Below, in pieces: positions 36,801 through 48,391 of a stretch of DNA of 64,000 bases (positions are counted from its first letter, which is position 1; every line of letters begins with the position of its first letter). This DNA comes from Phytophthora quininea (taxonomy: Eukaryota; Oomycota; Peronosporomycetes; Peronosporales; Peronosporaceae): positions 144,187 through 208,186 of the forward strand of contig JAAVTG010000261.1 in the NCBI GenBank assembly GCA_011947345.1, written 5' to 3'. The notes beneath the pieces were generated by a model. That model was not told where the DNA came from. It saw only the letters and a list, made by a program, of their open reading frames with translations, and searched no databases. The position numbers and the translations under genes are program-made.

Positions 36801-37137
36801 TCCATAGCTTGCACTTTTCCGGCCGATCCAGTTCGATTCAACCCCGTGAGCTTCGGACTCAGCGATCTGGCAAGGTGGGGAGTCCGCGTTGGGTGGAACT
36901 TCGTCGTAGTAGTCTAGTCACTGGTGCCGAGGCCTCGGCGAGCCCTTCTGTCGTCCCTTCTTGAATCGGTAACACTGGCCCGTGGGCTGAGTGCCTCCGC
37001 GCTATGACCTTGGACGATCGCTTTAGCACGATAGACGGCGGAGTTTCGAGGTGGTGCCTTTGACCTGCTGCCGGTGCTTCGCCTTGAGCAACTGGACTTT
37101 GGTAGGACGCGTGGGATGTGGTTTCGTCGTCGTCCAT
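33846..37137 (-). CDS. Cyclic-nucleotide-binding-domain ion channel B (five frame breaks)
   Basis: Paralogue of channel A in convergent orientation, about 1,098 residues. Five single-base losses in runs: CCCC near 36870, TTTT near 36635, GGGG near 35953, GGGG near 35390, CCC near 34866. Start MDDDETTSHASYQ at 37137. Membrane core from about 36480 (YLVVAATTALYLVLF) to S6 (LGSIVLALVFGHVAML). The pore reads LLLQGQG, the same filter as channel A. cNMP-binding domain: VYLPEDFIMRQG, then RGQAFGDLALLMNYPRATNVRA, again with an insert (about 55 residues, shorter than in A). C-terminal tail has a Gln/Ser-rich coiled segment (QERLRQVEEHEVAILQ). Ion selectivity is not known. Confidence 0.8.
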
Positions 37138-38298
37138 GCTGCTATCGGGTTCGCGTCGAAAAAGCGGCTCGCGTGTGATTGTGCTGGATGCTGGGCCGTG
37201 GTTGGTCTTAGAGTGACCACCACGAACAAGGGTGTTCGCTTTTCGTGCTGCTATTGCATTTATAGCGGGTGTTTTGACTTCGCATCTGGCTAACGGAAAC
37301 TCCTGCCGTGTAACACTGAACTACAACTAATCTGCAAGAGAAGAAAGATAAGTAGATCAACCAGTTAAAGGATAACCGTTGTTCGTGGTCTACAAGAGCT
37401 GCCATACAAGGCATAAAGTGCGTTTCCATGCTTTGGCTACCCGATCGCGATCCTAGTGGTGTGCATGAAGCGGCCCTGATTGTTCACACTTCCCCGCCCC
37501 AGCATCTTGGCTGGTATTTGGTGCAATTCCTTGTGACGTAGTTGCTGGAGGATAACGGACGACTGTGACGTGCTCACGAATTGGGAGCTGGAACTCCTGT
37601 AAGCCAACGTATATTTGATAGTTACTTGTCGCCCTTGGAGCAAATTGCAAGGTGAAGTTGCTAAACTAACTCGTAGTCGCTCTCGCGGACCACTAAGCCG
37701 TCCAGGAAGAGCTGTTGCTGTTCCAGTTGCTCAAGCTAGGGCCATACTCTCCTACTGTTGAGAACGTATTCTCTGTCTACAGGACACAACGACGGCGAAC
37801 TGCATTGTCGACGAATCGCGAACCAGACACTACCATGTATTAATACACCTGAAACGAACTAACACTTGGATGGACTTTACAGGGTTTTCACAGAACATCA
37901 CTTGACTGTTGATGAATTCCAACTGGAAGTTTGACTCAATATGCTCAACATCCCTTTGAGGCTGACGCGGGTCGCCCGTGAAAGGCGGCCATCTACGGCG
38001 CTTCGTGGCGAGCAAGCAAGGCTGCAGACGCAGCAACGCGCAACTACGATCGATTCTAGGATGGCTTACTGGTGCAGTTTTGGTTCACTAGACTACAATG
38101 TATCTACGGATTGGTCTTGCGATTGCAGCATGAACGAAGGAACTATAATACGACCACTTTTCAACGTCAGTACTAGCTGTGATCGAGCACCAAACCTGGT
38201 GATCATGGCGTGGGGGTTCAAACAGCAATGTATTGTAGCAGTAAGTGCGTTGTAGCATCGGCTTATGAACCACGCTTAGGAGCGAGTGCCCCAAAAGC
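37138..38298. other. Intergenic, possible short LINE 3' relic
   Basis: No gene supported. Bases about 37340-37388 resemble the 3' end of LINE B (AAGAAAGA, GATCAACCAGT, GGATAACCGTT) in minus orientation, between imperfect CTGCAAGAG and CTACAAGAG. This could be a tiny 5'-truncated insertion. The rest shows nothing I can place. Confidence 0.3.
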
Positions 38299-38883
38299 TC
38301 ATCGCCGAGGCACAGATTGCTGCGAGATGATTGAATCCTCGAAGGCCATTCGTGTTGCAAGATATCGGCTTGACTCGTTTGTGTATGATGTGTATCGCTG
38401 GTATGAGTCAGACTTCCATCTTCCGTGTAGCATTACCGCGGTGCTGTCCACGCCAGCTGAAAGCAGGGCGGTTGCACCTCCGCGTCGTAAGGAATGACAC
38501 GAAAAGAGCGCGGTGTCTTCTCCTGTTGCTTTGGCTGCGGCTTGTAGCACTTTGGACATGGTTTCGGCGGACAGCATTGTCGCCGCCTTGATTGAGCAGA
38601 ACGGGTCTTCAGGCTGCAGTTGCAAGCTCTTTGCGTTCTCCACAAGCAGCCGTCCCGCAAATACTGGACAAAGAATAGGATGACCTGAACGGGAAAGCAC
38701 TCGTGTCGTTCCATGTCCTTGTTGGTCATTCTTCTGTCCTCGCAGCGTGATTTCCACGATTGCCGCTGTTTGCGGGCTTGATATCTTAAATCCAAGTTCG
38801 TCTCGGAAGATCTGGCGGATTCCTGCGCAGAAGGAATCCGATTTTCCATCGCAGCAGGTTTGCGCTGTGCATTCGTTGTGCAT
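38299..38883 (-). pseudogene. DIRS-2 tyrosine recombinase, C-terminal part
   Basis: 195-codon open frame. Catalytic motifs of tyrosine recombinases: HSLRRGGATALLS (His and Arg) and GRWKSDSYQRYTSY (Trp and nucleophile Tyr). VEITLRGQKNDQQGHGTTR aligns with VQIRLSGSKTDQRGEGATR of DIRS-1. The N-terminal half, with the first catalytic Arg region (GFFFLLQSA), lies 5.4 kb away at about 44340-44400, beyond the DIRS-1 insertion. Confidence 0.7.
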
Positions 38884-39033
38884 TCAAGATTAACACCGAC
38901 TCTAGTCGACATAGCGGGGCCAGAAGTTTGAATGGCTAGGATCGCAAGTAGTCGATAAGCCAGAGCCAGTAGTATCATTTTGCATTTAGCCTAAGGCAAG
39001 CCTTAATGACTGCTGCGCGCGGGTCCAATTGGC

Positions 39034-40905
39034 ATCGGGGATTACGTCCTACTACACCCAGAAGACGTCGGAATGCTGACAGGCGAATCCGTGTATGGCG
39101 AGGTGGTCTCCACCCAGCGCATATCGGTCAAGGTTCGAACGATCGGGGAGGACCTGGCTGTAACGTACGCAGTACCGACAACAATCGCGCTCAACCGAAG
39201 GGTTCCTCAAGATGACGCTACGGGCCCTAGGTTTGGCACCTGGCTGCGAAAGGCAGTCCACTTCAAGATCAGAGGGTACATCTACTACGGGTAAGTCGTC
39301 GGGTACGACCTCGACTGCCTTCGAATCGCCACCTTCGCAGGCGAGAAGAAGGCGGATCTCCGCCACGATGTGACGGACGTCTACCTAATCGTGGCGATGC
39401 TGATGGGATCGAGGAGATGGCCCAGCTGTTCCTGGACGCCGACAAGGCTGTCGGGGTTGCACGACAGGCTAATTGACGTCACTGTCGCTGGAAAGGACTA
39501 TCGGCCGCTGTCTGCGACGGAACTGCCGCCTCTCCTGCCGCCGAAATTAAGTGGTCTCAGCAATTGCTCGGTCTCGTGGGTGGGTCCCACAAATGGCGTA
39601 CCAAGGACTGTCTCTATGAACTACGTTCTCCGGCACGTGTTCTTCAATAGCACTGCAACTGAGCAGGGTGCTGTTCATCTTGGAGAGTCCTTCTGCGACG
39701 AGCCGCAAGATGACGTCGAAAATGGCTCTCCAAGCCATGGGTTCTTCGACCCCTTACTGGACGACGACGGTCGTGATCCAGGTGCAGCCGATATTCCTCA
39801 AGTTCGTTCCGGCCGAGGAAGTGTGCAGGCCGCAGCAATGCCCGGACAAGAAGCCCTGGGACCCCCTTACCGGATCCATCGCCTTCCAGCGGCTCTAGTA
39901 GCCTCGAGCCACGAGAGGTCGAGCTCATTCGTTTGATCAGCGATCACCGACCTCATTTGCTGGAGTATTTTCTTACTCAGCATACTAACCACTCACGAGG
40001 CGGCAGTGACACTCAGGTCGACGTATCCCCACCGGCCAAGAGAGCAAGGCTAAGTTTTTCGCCCTCGGCAGAGCAAGAGCGCGTTCACCGAGCGATGACC
40101 TCGCCTAGGCACGTAGGTAAGTCCAGCGATGCGTTCCTGGAGTTTGTCTTGACCTTAGACCAGTTTGTGTGGCACCCGGGGTCGTTGCAATAGTGTATGA
40201 TCTACAATTCGGCAGGGGCCTATCAATTACGCATTTCCGATGTGACAATCTACTGCAGCGCTGTCATAGCTCTGCGTCCATCGCGGGTGTTTGCATGGAT
40301 TTTGCGGCGGCTCCGCCTCCGGCCCCGATCCCTCGAAGTTGGTCGGACATTGGCGCGGCAACTCGCAGTTTCTTGGCGTACACCCAGCAAGTGTGTGACA
40401 ATACCACCATCCAACTCGCCAAGTCGCTGGATCTGTTTGTAGCCCAAGTGGAAGGCTCGCGGCTGTTCTCAGAGGAGGACCTCCCGATTCTCGTGTGGTG
40501 GATAAACACAGAGCTGAAACGATACCGCAACGCAGTCGTCCAAGACATCTTCAATTCGACAGCAACTCGTGGAGCAATCGCTAGCCGTCTGTCGGCCGGT
40601 AACGCGGACCTACAAGCTCTGGTGCTAGGGATTCTTTGAGACAGACTGCAGCAGGCAAGCAAGGCACCCGCTGAGGCCGATCTCCCTCGCTGGCGACACG
40701 CTGTCGGTCGATGGTTGAGCGTAAACTGCCTCCAGACGTGATTGAGCAAATTCCGGTCCGCGGTGAGAAGGAAGTGTGCCTCCACTACCTCTCACGGTGG
40801 GGATGTAACTTGCGAGACCCGGCCGTCTGCACTTTTAAGGACAGAGTTCACTTCTGGCCAAAGGAAATCCCCGGAGGCATTCGGAGACGCCCATCGTCTG
40901 CGTGA
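39034..40905 (+). CDS. DIRS-1 gag-like region (several frames)
   Basis: A series of overlapping frames without strong similarity: GDYVLLHPEDVGMLTGESVYG (39040 onward), RLIDVTVAGKDYRPLSATE (39450-39600), and a helical region at 40169-40639. It ends in a Cys/His motif at about 40770-40850 (VCLHYLSRWGCNLRDPAVC...HFWP), which resembles the zinc motif at the end of DIRS Gag proteins. The start and exact joins are not resolved. A capsid or nucleic-acid-binding role is inferred from position. Confidence 0.4.
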
Positions 40906-41201
40906 AGGAAATCCGGCCAAGCTCCCAACGGGTTCCTTGTGCCGGCGTCACACCCATTCGACGCTGGTGGCCCAGTCACGGAGGCTCTGACTGCTCCAGG
41001 TTCACCGAACCCAGCACACCGTGCTCTCAATCCAGGCCCCCAGCGCTCACCGAGCGTGCTAGATGCCACCGGCATCATCATTCGTCGCACAAGCAACCAT
41101 CTAGATCAGCGTACCTCGCTGGTGGTGCTCCTCCGGCCCAGACCTCGACAGCTGCATTCTGTAAACACCAGACCCCAGCACCGGGTCTAGCGCGGCCACG
41201 G

Positions 41202-43200
41202 ATGACCGCCTTCAATTTTCCAGATCCAGGACAGGTCCAAACACGTTTAGAGCACTCGCTCAAGAGGGCGGAGCGCACACGTGATGACCACCTCGAGCAG
41301 GTCCTCCGCGTGCATCATTCGATCCCTTCCACTCTCAAGGAGGACAACTTGGTGTCCTCGATTTCGCTGGATACGATGAAGCAACGGCGTCTCTCAGGCT
41401 TAGTTCGTGACCACGATTTCTCATTGACACGCCTAGTGGAACTGGTACGTGGGCAGACAAAGATCGACGGGCGTCCGAACAAGGCTCTGTGCCCACAACG
41501 GTATGGCAGGCTCCTCCAAGGCTACCCGCACCTCTCGCTCATGCAAGGCATTGCAAAAGACGGCATCCAGCCTACGTGGCATTCCGAGATCACCACGACT
41601 AATGTAGCCCCTGCAAACCATCACTCCGCCGGCCGCCACATCAATGCTGTTGTTGGCAGCATTCGAAATGGCCAAGACGCGTGTCAGTACTTGGTCCTTG
41701 ACGAAGATATCCTTGGCCAACTCGGCATGGTAAACCTTAGTCCCTTTGGAGCGGTACTCAAGAAGGACGCGGACCCGTCCAAGGAGGTGCGGCTCATCCA
41801 CGATCTGTCATTCCCGCGCGGTAGATCAACCAACGACGCCTCCGACAAAGCGGCGTTCCCGTCAGTAAATTACAAGCCTGTGGCGACAATAGCCCGCCGT
41901 ATCGACGAATGTGAACTCCAACACCCGGGGTGAAAATCTGCCTTCAAAAGGGCGACGTGAAGGGCGCCTTCAGACATTTAATGCTGGCGAGCCGTTCGGT
42001 GCGGTGGATGGGAGGCCGTCTACCGGAGCGTGGGGTCTTGTTTTAGACATGGCAGCCCCTTCGGGTGGTCGGGATCGCCACCTTACTATGCCGTCTTTGG
42101 GGGTGCGATTTCTGAACTCGTAAGCCGAGAGAGTCCCCGATCACTCAGTGCCGGTGTATTGAGTGACAACGAGCCCTTCTTCCCCTTTGAATGGGTGGAC
42201 GATCATGTTCTGGTCGTGGCTGATACTCCGGGTCGCCTCGAAGCTGCCGATACCGCGCTTCGGCTGGCCATGCTTGGAGTGCTAGGGCCGAGAGCGATTA
42301 ACGAGAAGAAGTTCTCGTCGTGGAATACCAGGCTGGAGGTGTTGGGACTTCTCTTCGACACCGTCGAGATGACCATCTCGATGCCAACAGCCAAACTCCA
42401 GAAGGCCCATGGTCGTGTTGTTGCAATTGGAGCTAGCTCCACGATCACTCGCCGTGACCTCGAACGCCTTCTTGGATCGCTTCGCCACGTCTGTACATGC
42501 CTGCCTTCGGCCCGGCCATTCTTCCAACGTGTTCAGTTGGCATGTATTCGGGAACCACGCCGCGGTCGATTCCCGCGTCAGAATCTCTGTATCGTGATCT
42601 GGAGTGGCTGCGCTGCATCCTTCTCCGCGGGGAATGGCAGGGTCTCCCGATCCGGATGTTCTGGAGCGACCCCGACCCAGATGTTCACCTCTACATGGAC
42701 GCCTCTGATCAAGGCCTTGCCGTGCTTGACCCCGGACGCCACCGCTATTTTCTAGTACGGTTTGACGCCTCCGAGAGAGACGTCATATCGACGGAGACCG
42801 TCCCCGGCTTCTCCATCAACGTCCGAGAACTTTTCTGCATCGCACTCGCTGCTATAATATGGGGTCCGGAGTGGAGACCGCATCGACGATCCTCCATGAC
42901 GTATGTACGCGCCTGGTCGGACAATTCGAGTGCCGTCTCGTGGGCACAACGCCTACACAGTGATAATCTACTTGCTCAAGAGCTTACTCGCGCGATAGGC
43001 CTCTCCGAAGCTACCCATCGTTTCCGCATATCGGCAATGCATCTCCCGGGTGTTCACAACACAGTAGCAGACGCTGGTTCTCGTTCCTGGTCAAGACCTA
43101 CCCGCTCACTCTGGACTAACTTCTCTCGTGACTGGTTACAGACACCAGTGCCCCCGGCAGCGAGGAAACTCTACAAGACGTTCTTGTCTCACTACAGACC
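41202..43200 (+). CDS. DIRS-1 reverse transcriptase and RNase H
   Basis: Starts about ATG 41202 (MTAFNFPDPGQVQTRLEHSL). RT motifs: FGAVLKKDADPSKEVRLIHD, then KGDVKGAFRHLML (about 41948-41990, first Asp) and FEWVDDHVLV (about 42190), the VDDH box typical of DIRS and Ngaro elements. RNase H: LYMDASDQGLAVL, INVRELFCIALAA, VRAWSDNSSAVSW and HLPGVHNTVADAGSRSW (42690-43090) supply the acidic residues. Breaks at about 41930, 42060 and 42560. Copies element RNA into DNA. Confidence 0.75.
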
Positions 43201-43204
43201 CGAG

Positions 43205-44194
43205 CACTGGCCGACTCCAGCCACCGCAAATACGCAGCGACCTGGAAGGAGGGGAACAGCTGGTGTGCAGCTACCGGCGTTTCCCCATGGCTCACCGGAA
43301 ACAATTATGCCGAATCGTCTCAGCTCATCGCCTACGCAGTCTGGTGCTGGCAACCCCACCACGGGTCGCTCGGAAATGCTGCCTCCACCATTCTGTCCAA
43401 ACTTGGCCAGATCAGCTGGTATTATCGGCGCTTCTGTGGATTCCCCGTCGGCCTCCACCCCGGCCATCAACTCGCGATGCAGGGGATGTCGCGGCTGTCA
43501 CCACCGCCTCGCCGAAAGCGACCCGTGTCGGCCCTGCTTCTCCGAAGGCTCCGAGCTAGCTGCGACTTCAACTCAGCCCAGGACCGCGTCTTGTGGGGGC
43601 TACGGTCCTGGGCTTTTTCTTCCTACTAAGACGATCCGAATACTTGGCTGACCACGGTTCCCAGAAGACCTACATACTACGGCGTCGCGATGTCACCTTC
43701 TGGACGCGTGAAGGGAATATGGCTACTTCAGTGCACACAGCGCACACAGTGCAAATAAGGCTGAGCGGCAGCAAGACCGATCAGCGTGGTGAAGGTGCGA
43801 CGAGATCACTCGAGCAGACAAGATCGCAGTGGTTGTGCCCGGTGAAGGGTGCATGGGCACTTGCGGAGCACGGCAAGGCCATTAGCAGGCCAGATGACTC
43901 CCCCTGTGTGCCGTGGACGAGACGCGGAATCTGTCCGCGGAGGACGTATCAGCGGCACTTAAGAGGGCGGCGCACGACATTGGCGAGGAGCCCTCTGAGT
44001 ACGGGACGCACTCGCTACGCAGCGGAGGCGCTACTGCAATGTTCGCTGAAGGGGTCGATCGGCTCGCGATCAAGCATTTCGGAAGATGGAGCTCTGACTG
44101 TTACGAGCAGTACGCCCGAATGGATGGAACTACTCTACGATCAATGGCAGACAAGATGGTACGTGGCGTCGGTGAGCAGCCTCTCCGTCGTTAG
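43205..44194 (+). CDS. DIRS-1 tyrosine recombinase
   Basis: Read in three frames. N-terminal region from about 43215 (KYAATWKEGNSWCAATGVS) to ISWYYRRFCGF; then LGFFFLLRRSEYLADHG (about 43603, first catalytic Arg region); then YGTHSLRSGGATAMFAEGVD (about 44000) and FGRWSSDCYEQYAR (about 44085) with His, Arg, Trp and Tyr. Stop at 44194. Joins the extrachromosomal circular DNA form to the genome in this class of element. Breaks near 43590 and 43905. Confidence 0.7.
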
Positions 44195-46532
44195 GCGGAC
44201 TATGTCCGAAAAGGGGGACACCTCCACGCCACACCCGGCTGGAGGTCCTAACGACCTAATTGAAAGATGGTTTGTCCCCATAGCGCGGTGAGCAAGGTGG
44301 AAAACGTCACGAACTTGCAGAGTGTAGACACGTCTTCGGCCTTTTACCGCTAGATATTATGCGCTTTGGAGTAGAAAAAGAAGCCCAGCAGCGCAGCCTC
44401 TGCGAGAACGCGATGCTGGGGTTGTTGGAAGTCGAGGTGGCGGATGATCCACTGAAGCATTCTTCTTGTGACGGTACCCTGTCGTCTCGTAGCCGGACTT
44501 GTTCAACGCATTCCGGCAATTGCGAGGGCATGGTTTAGTCACAGTCAAGGTTCAAATCCGGCAAACGCCCGATGATACCAGCTGATATGGCATAGCTTCG
44601 ATTGAATGGTGTTTGAAGAGGCTGTACCATGTTAATTTCCTCCGATCTAGCAATGAATGGCGAAGATAACCAGTAATAAGGATTGCGTGTCTGGGCCGTG
44701 TTGTGGGAGCCACCTTGACACTCCGAGGCGCGTACAAAATGTTTCCCATTGCTGCCAGGTTCCTTTGTATTGACGTCGAGATTATTCAGCGAGGAAGCAC
44801 TGCTGAAGGCGGACCATCTCGCCGAGTAAATCTTGTGTATAGCGTTGGAAAATGGTATCTGCGTCCAAGCTTTGGTTAGTACTCGCCAATTCGTTAGTCG
44901 AGGTTCGTCCCACGCACGAGATCCCAGGTCTGCCATCGTGTTTACTGCGCCGGGTAAATATTTAGCGGAAACATGTAAAGCCCACTGTGCTTCGATGGCA
45001 CCCAACACTCGATTCAGCTCCTGTGCCATAGGCTCACGGCTATTGAGATTGTTGCACCAGGCTACTGCTGATCGATTATCAATCCAGCAGCGTACGTGCG
45101 TCACTTCTGAAGTAGCGCGGCGACACCACTCGCGACCCCAGTACAGAAGCGACAGTACAGCACCCAGTTGATCCCTGATATTGATCGAAAATCTGCCTTG
45201 TCGAATGAGATGGCGTTCTTCTTCGTCAAACGCAACACGAATATACTCGCGTCGTGCTGGATGGAGTGCGCAAAGGCCAGAATCGCTGGCATCCATTTAC
45301 AAATGTACGTCCGGTGCAGGAAGCTCTCCAAAGAACTTGAGGGGGACACTGCGATGCTGACCATACCGTAGAACATGCTAAAACCACTGTAAATCAAGAA
45401 AAGCGCCTTCGGAAATCGCGATCGTGCCCCAACGAGGAGCACACCTATGGAGAGTTGCAATACGTTGGAACAGTGGTTTTGCTGAGTGGATAAACGAGCA
45501 CACATGACGTAGAGATCCCAATAGTTTACACAGCTGTGTCCGCGTCGCCGACTTCCGTTGGAGGATGGATTGTACGCGAAGAAGCGCTTTCGCGATCTTC
45601 TCCGCAGGCATCGATACACAACGTCGGTCAGTGTCCCAGTCCAAGCCGAATACCCGCAGTCGAGTAGCCCAACTCGAAAATGTCTTTCCACTGATGGAGT
45701 GCGGACCGAAAACCGCCAGCATTGCGAGACGTAGTGCTGCCTCACATAGTTTCAGTCGGTCTTCTCGGTCTTCCTCAACTAGTACATGATCGTCAACCCA
45801 TGTATAGCGGAAAAATGGCTCGCGATCCGCTGCGGACAAGTCTAGACTGGATGGGCTTTCATTTTCACGAGGTGGGTGATTGCAGACCCAAAGACACCAT
45901 AATAAGCGGAGAACCCCATCCATCCATAGGGAGTGCTTGGTCGATCACCAAGGCTCCTTCATCAGGAAGTTTTCCTGCAGATCTGCCGCAAACGTCGATG
46001 CTGCCGTGGACATTTCAGAAAGCTGATTTGACATCTCCGCGTTTGAGTTTTACTCGGCATGTAGATCGACGATTCTTCAGCTTTTCGATCCGTCGCTCGA
46101 GCTTGTGTACGTGTTCATATTGTAATTGCGGTACCATGTCTGGGTCTGACGAGCTGTCGATCGATTGTCCTGCCGGATAGGAGAGGTCGTGAATAACTCT
46201 CGCTTCGACATTTGGGTCTGCGTCAGCTTTCGGGACGCACCCGAAAGGGCTAATTTAAATGTCTGTTCATGATAGAGCGGCGTCCTCGCCCACAACGAAG
46301 TACGTCCCCGCGTCTTGACCTTCTCGAATGTTTTGTTTCAGTGCATTGCTCTACATGCGGGCAGACTTGTGGTTGGCAGTCGAGATGCCCTGGTCAGATG
46401 ACTGTAGTGGTCGAAAGTTATGCGTGACCTCGTTTTGAATCATGTCTTGAAGTAGCGGTAGCTGAAAAACCCTTGTGATAACCACGAAAGATGATCACCT
46501 CGAAGAGCTTTATTCGGCCGTGAGTCTTCTTC

Positions 46533-46548
46533 GTGCTGACCCCTCCAG
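46533..46548. repeat. Target-site duplication of LINE E, left copy
   Basis: GTGCTGACCCCTCCAG recurs exactly at 47472-47487. Confidence 0.9.
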
Positions 46549-47471
46549 TTGAGTTGAAATGATTTGATTAACTAGTTAGCGGATTCTCTCGTTTGGAAGG
46601 TATAGCTTAGACAATCTATCTAATCAAGAATCCATTCGCAGAATTCAGCTAAACTCGCGGGATCCAAATACCCTGCGGCCGTTCTAGAAGAATGTCCTTC
46701 GGAGGATCAAACCCCAATTGCCCGACTAGTTCTGCAATCGCTGAGGAATCGCAATGAAGATCCGTCGCATGCTGGTAAATGAATTGGTAGTGCATCTTAA
46801 AGGAACTTTGTAGATTAGCAACGTTAGGCATTTTCTGCCTCCGTCTCACAGAAATGAATGTCGTTTCGCAATCTCCATGTGGCGTGGAAAACAATAGCAG
46901 TTTGCACTTTCCAAAGAAGCAGCAATTCTTTTGCTTCTCTCTCCATCTTGTGCGGATATCTTGTAGCTTTGGAAAAGCAACAGCCGCCAGCTTAGAGATG
47001 GTCGAAAGACTGATGACCACGGAGCCCACACTTGGCGCCACATTTCTTTCAAGGCTGGGCACGTATAAAAGCAGTGCTCAACCGTTTCGATAGCTTGACA
47101 CGTAGGACGAACACATTGTTGAATGTTTGGGTCCAGTGATCTTAGAAAGTAAAGCCGCGAGCCCACAGTCAAATCACCAAAGTACAAGCGCAGCATTATG
47201 TCATGAACCACAGGTAGGAGAAACCCACGAAGTGATAGGAAGCTCGACAATGTTTGATGAACGCGTAGTCTTGGGCACCCTAAATCTTCCATCGGATGAT
47301 GATCCATATCTGGTACTTTTTGTAGGAGTTTTGTCCAATCTTGAAGTCGCAAGTATGGGAAGAAGCGCGCTTTGGCTCAGTTGGAACCAATCCATTAACT
47401 TTTACTCCAAATACTGGTGGTGTGTTTGAAATTGCCACAACTCGAATACCCCCAGCTTCAGGATGTGGCAG
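46549..47471 (-). mobile_element. LINE E, 5'-truncated LINE inserted in DIRS-2
   Basis: A 923-bp 3' fragment of a third LINE lineage. Its coding part matches the C-terminus of LINE A and B ORF2 (LPHPEAGGIRVVAISN, WTKLLQKVPDMDHHPMEDLGCP, FGDLTVGSRLYFLRSLDPNIQQ, EHCFYTCPALKEMW), ending near 46649, then an AT-rich 3' end. Flanked by a 16-bp duplication. One frame break near 46990. Confidence 0.85.
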
Positions 47472-47487
47472 GTGCTGACCCCTCCAG
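47472..47487. repeat. Target-site duplication of LINE E, right copy
   Basis: Exact copy of the 16-bp repeat at 46533-46548. The DIRS-2 frame continues into 47488-47762. Confidence 0.9.
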
Positions 47488-47762
47488 AGTCGGTTCGTAT
47501 CGCCTAGGGATAATTGCAGTCTGCGCACCACTTCGGAGATCCCGGATTGAAGGAGTGTGTTGCTGATGAAGTTTGGCTGCTTCCACGCTGTTGTTGCCGA
47601 TGGAGACGACTTTGGGAATGGAACGCCAGCCTTCTGAAACGCCGACGCTCTGTGTGAGAGAATCTTGCTCTCGTCACCACGTAACATTGCTTCTAGTTGA
47701 TATTGAACTGCTGAAACAACGGCGGGACTTATTTTAAATGTTAGTGTCCGGGCACACCGCAT

Positions 47763-48391
47763 TTTTCAGACCCGATCACTCATTTCGGAGCTGAGACCAC
47801 CGTTTCCTCCATCAACACAGGCATTGGGGCAAATAGGTTCATTTCGGTTATGGGCCAAAGCCATGAGGTTCTTTGCGTGTGAGACAAGGTGCCGAGTGGC
47901 AGCCCCCAAAGGGATGGTGGGCGGGTTGAAATTCGTCGAGCGTGCCGAGCGTCGAGCAGAGTCGAGGTGTTGAAGCGAGGCTTGCTGGCGGCGACGCTCG
48001 AACCGACTGCGCAGAGAAACTCTGCCAGCGAGGACGAGGGGCGCTCGCTGGGTGGCCTAAAACTCTGGCAGCCTTTCTTTGACCTTGTCGAACCGGATGG
48101 TTTGGCGTTTAATGCCTTCCTTCTCAGGAAAACTCGTTTTCCGCTTGCTCCGCTCACTGCACGCGGAAAATAAGCAGTTTCATGGCAGCATAAAAGCGCA
48201 AATATATTTTGCGTCTCAAAAGATAAGTATCTTGATCGCAACGGTAGATGCAATCTTCCAGTCGGAAACGATTTTCGATGCAAAGACCACGCGCCTGCAT
48301 AGCTACTCCTAGCAGTCAGGCTCAGTTCGTGGCAAGCCTGGAGCTCATTCTGCGACTTACCTCGCATTGCAATCGTTACCGCTCCGTAGCA
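47763..48391. other. Intergenic, ending in promoter of the small gene
   Basis: Long frames are open on both strands (195 codons minus, 94 codons plus), but neither shows a domain. The minus one would run through the promoter at 48343. The left part may belong to the unmapped end of DIRS-2. Confidence 0.35.
48343..48358 (+). promoter_or_regulatory. Oomycete initiator-like core promoter
   Basis: GCTCATTCTGCGACTT matches 14 of 16 positions of the oomycete initiator consensus GCTCATTYYNCAWTTT. It lies 33 bp upstream of the ATG at 48392. Confidence 0.5.

Larger units (their letters stand above)
38858..44298 (+). mobile_element. DIRS-1, DIRS-type retrotransposon inserted in DIRS-2
   Basis: Plus-strand element with gag-like region, RT-RNase H and tyrosine recombinase in DIRS order. 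Ends are inferred from where the DIRS-2 recombinase is interrupted (after RDVF at about 44299, resuming at CDGKSDS near 38857); terminal repeats were not resolved. No endonuclease or integrase domain is present. Several frame breaks. It is younger than DIRS-2, which it splits. Confidence 0.65.
38299..47762 (-). mobile_element. DIRS-2, decayed DIRS-type element split by DIRS-1 and LINE E
   Basis: Three minus-strand blocks read as one DIRS element: pol N-terminus (47762-47472), RT-RNase H and start of the tyrosine recombinase (46532-about 44299), and the rest of the recombinase (about 38857-38299). The first gap is LINE E, the second is DIRS-1. The pieces match DIRS-1 domain by domain, including RPNKAL, IHDLSYP, WVDDH and HSLRRGGAT. 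DIRS elements integrate with a tyrosine recombinase and do not make long target duplications. The outer end beyond 47762 is not defined. Confidence 0.65.
44299..47762 (-). pseudogene. DIRS-2 RT-RNase H region, interrupted by LINE E
   Basis: N-terminal block 47762-47472 (MRCARTLTFKISPAVVSAV..., ending NRLWRGQ) continues after LINE E as EEDSRPNKALRGD (from 46532), matching the DIRS-1 segment around RPNKALCPQ. RT: FGCVPKADADP, RVIHDLSYPAG, KLKRGDVKSAF and YTWVDDHVLVEED (46270-45770). RNase H: LYMDASDSGLCALHP, FSINIRDQLGAVLSLL, VRCWIDNRSAVAW and YLPGAVNTMADLGSRAW (45310-44900). A short N-terminal recombinase part ends near GFFFLLQSA and VRDVF (44300-44400), with a stop codon. Several frame breaks. 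Clearly decayed. Confidence 0.65.

Noticed and set aside
44299..46300. Second DIRS block as an independent element
   Set aside because: Its recombinase stops where DIRS-1 begins and the missing half resumes just beyond DIRS-1's other end, so one split element is simpler.
47780..48367. 195-codon minus-strand frame
   Set aside because: It would run over the initiator motif of the small plus-strand gene and shows no recognisable feature. Could be part of DIRS-2, but not supportable.
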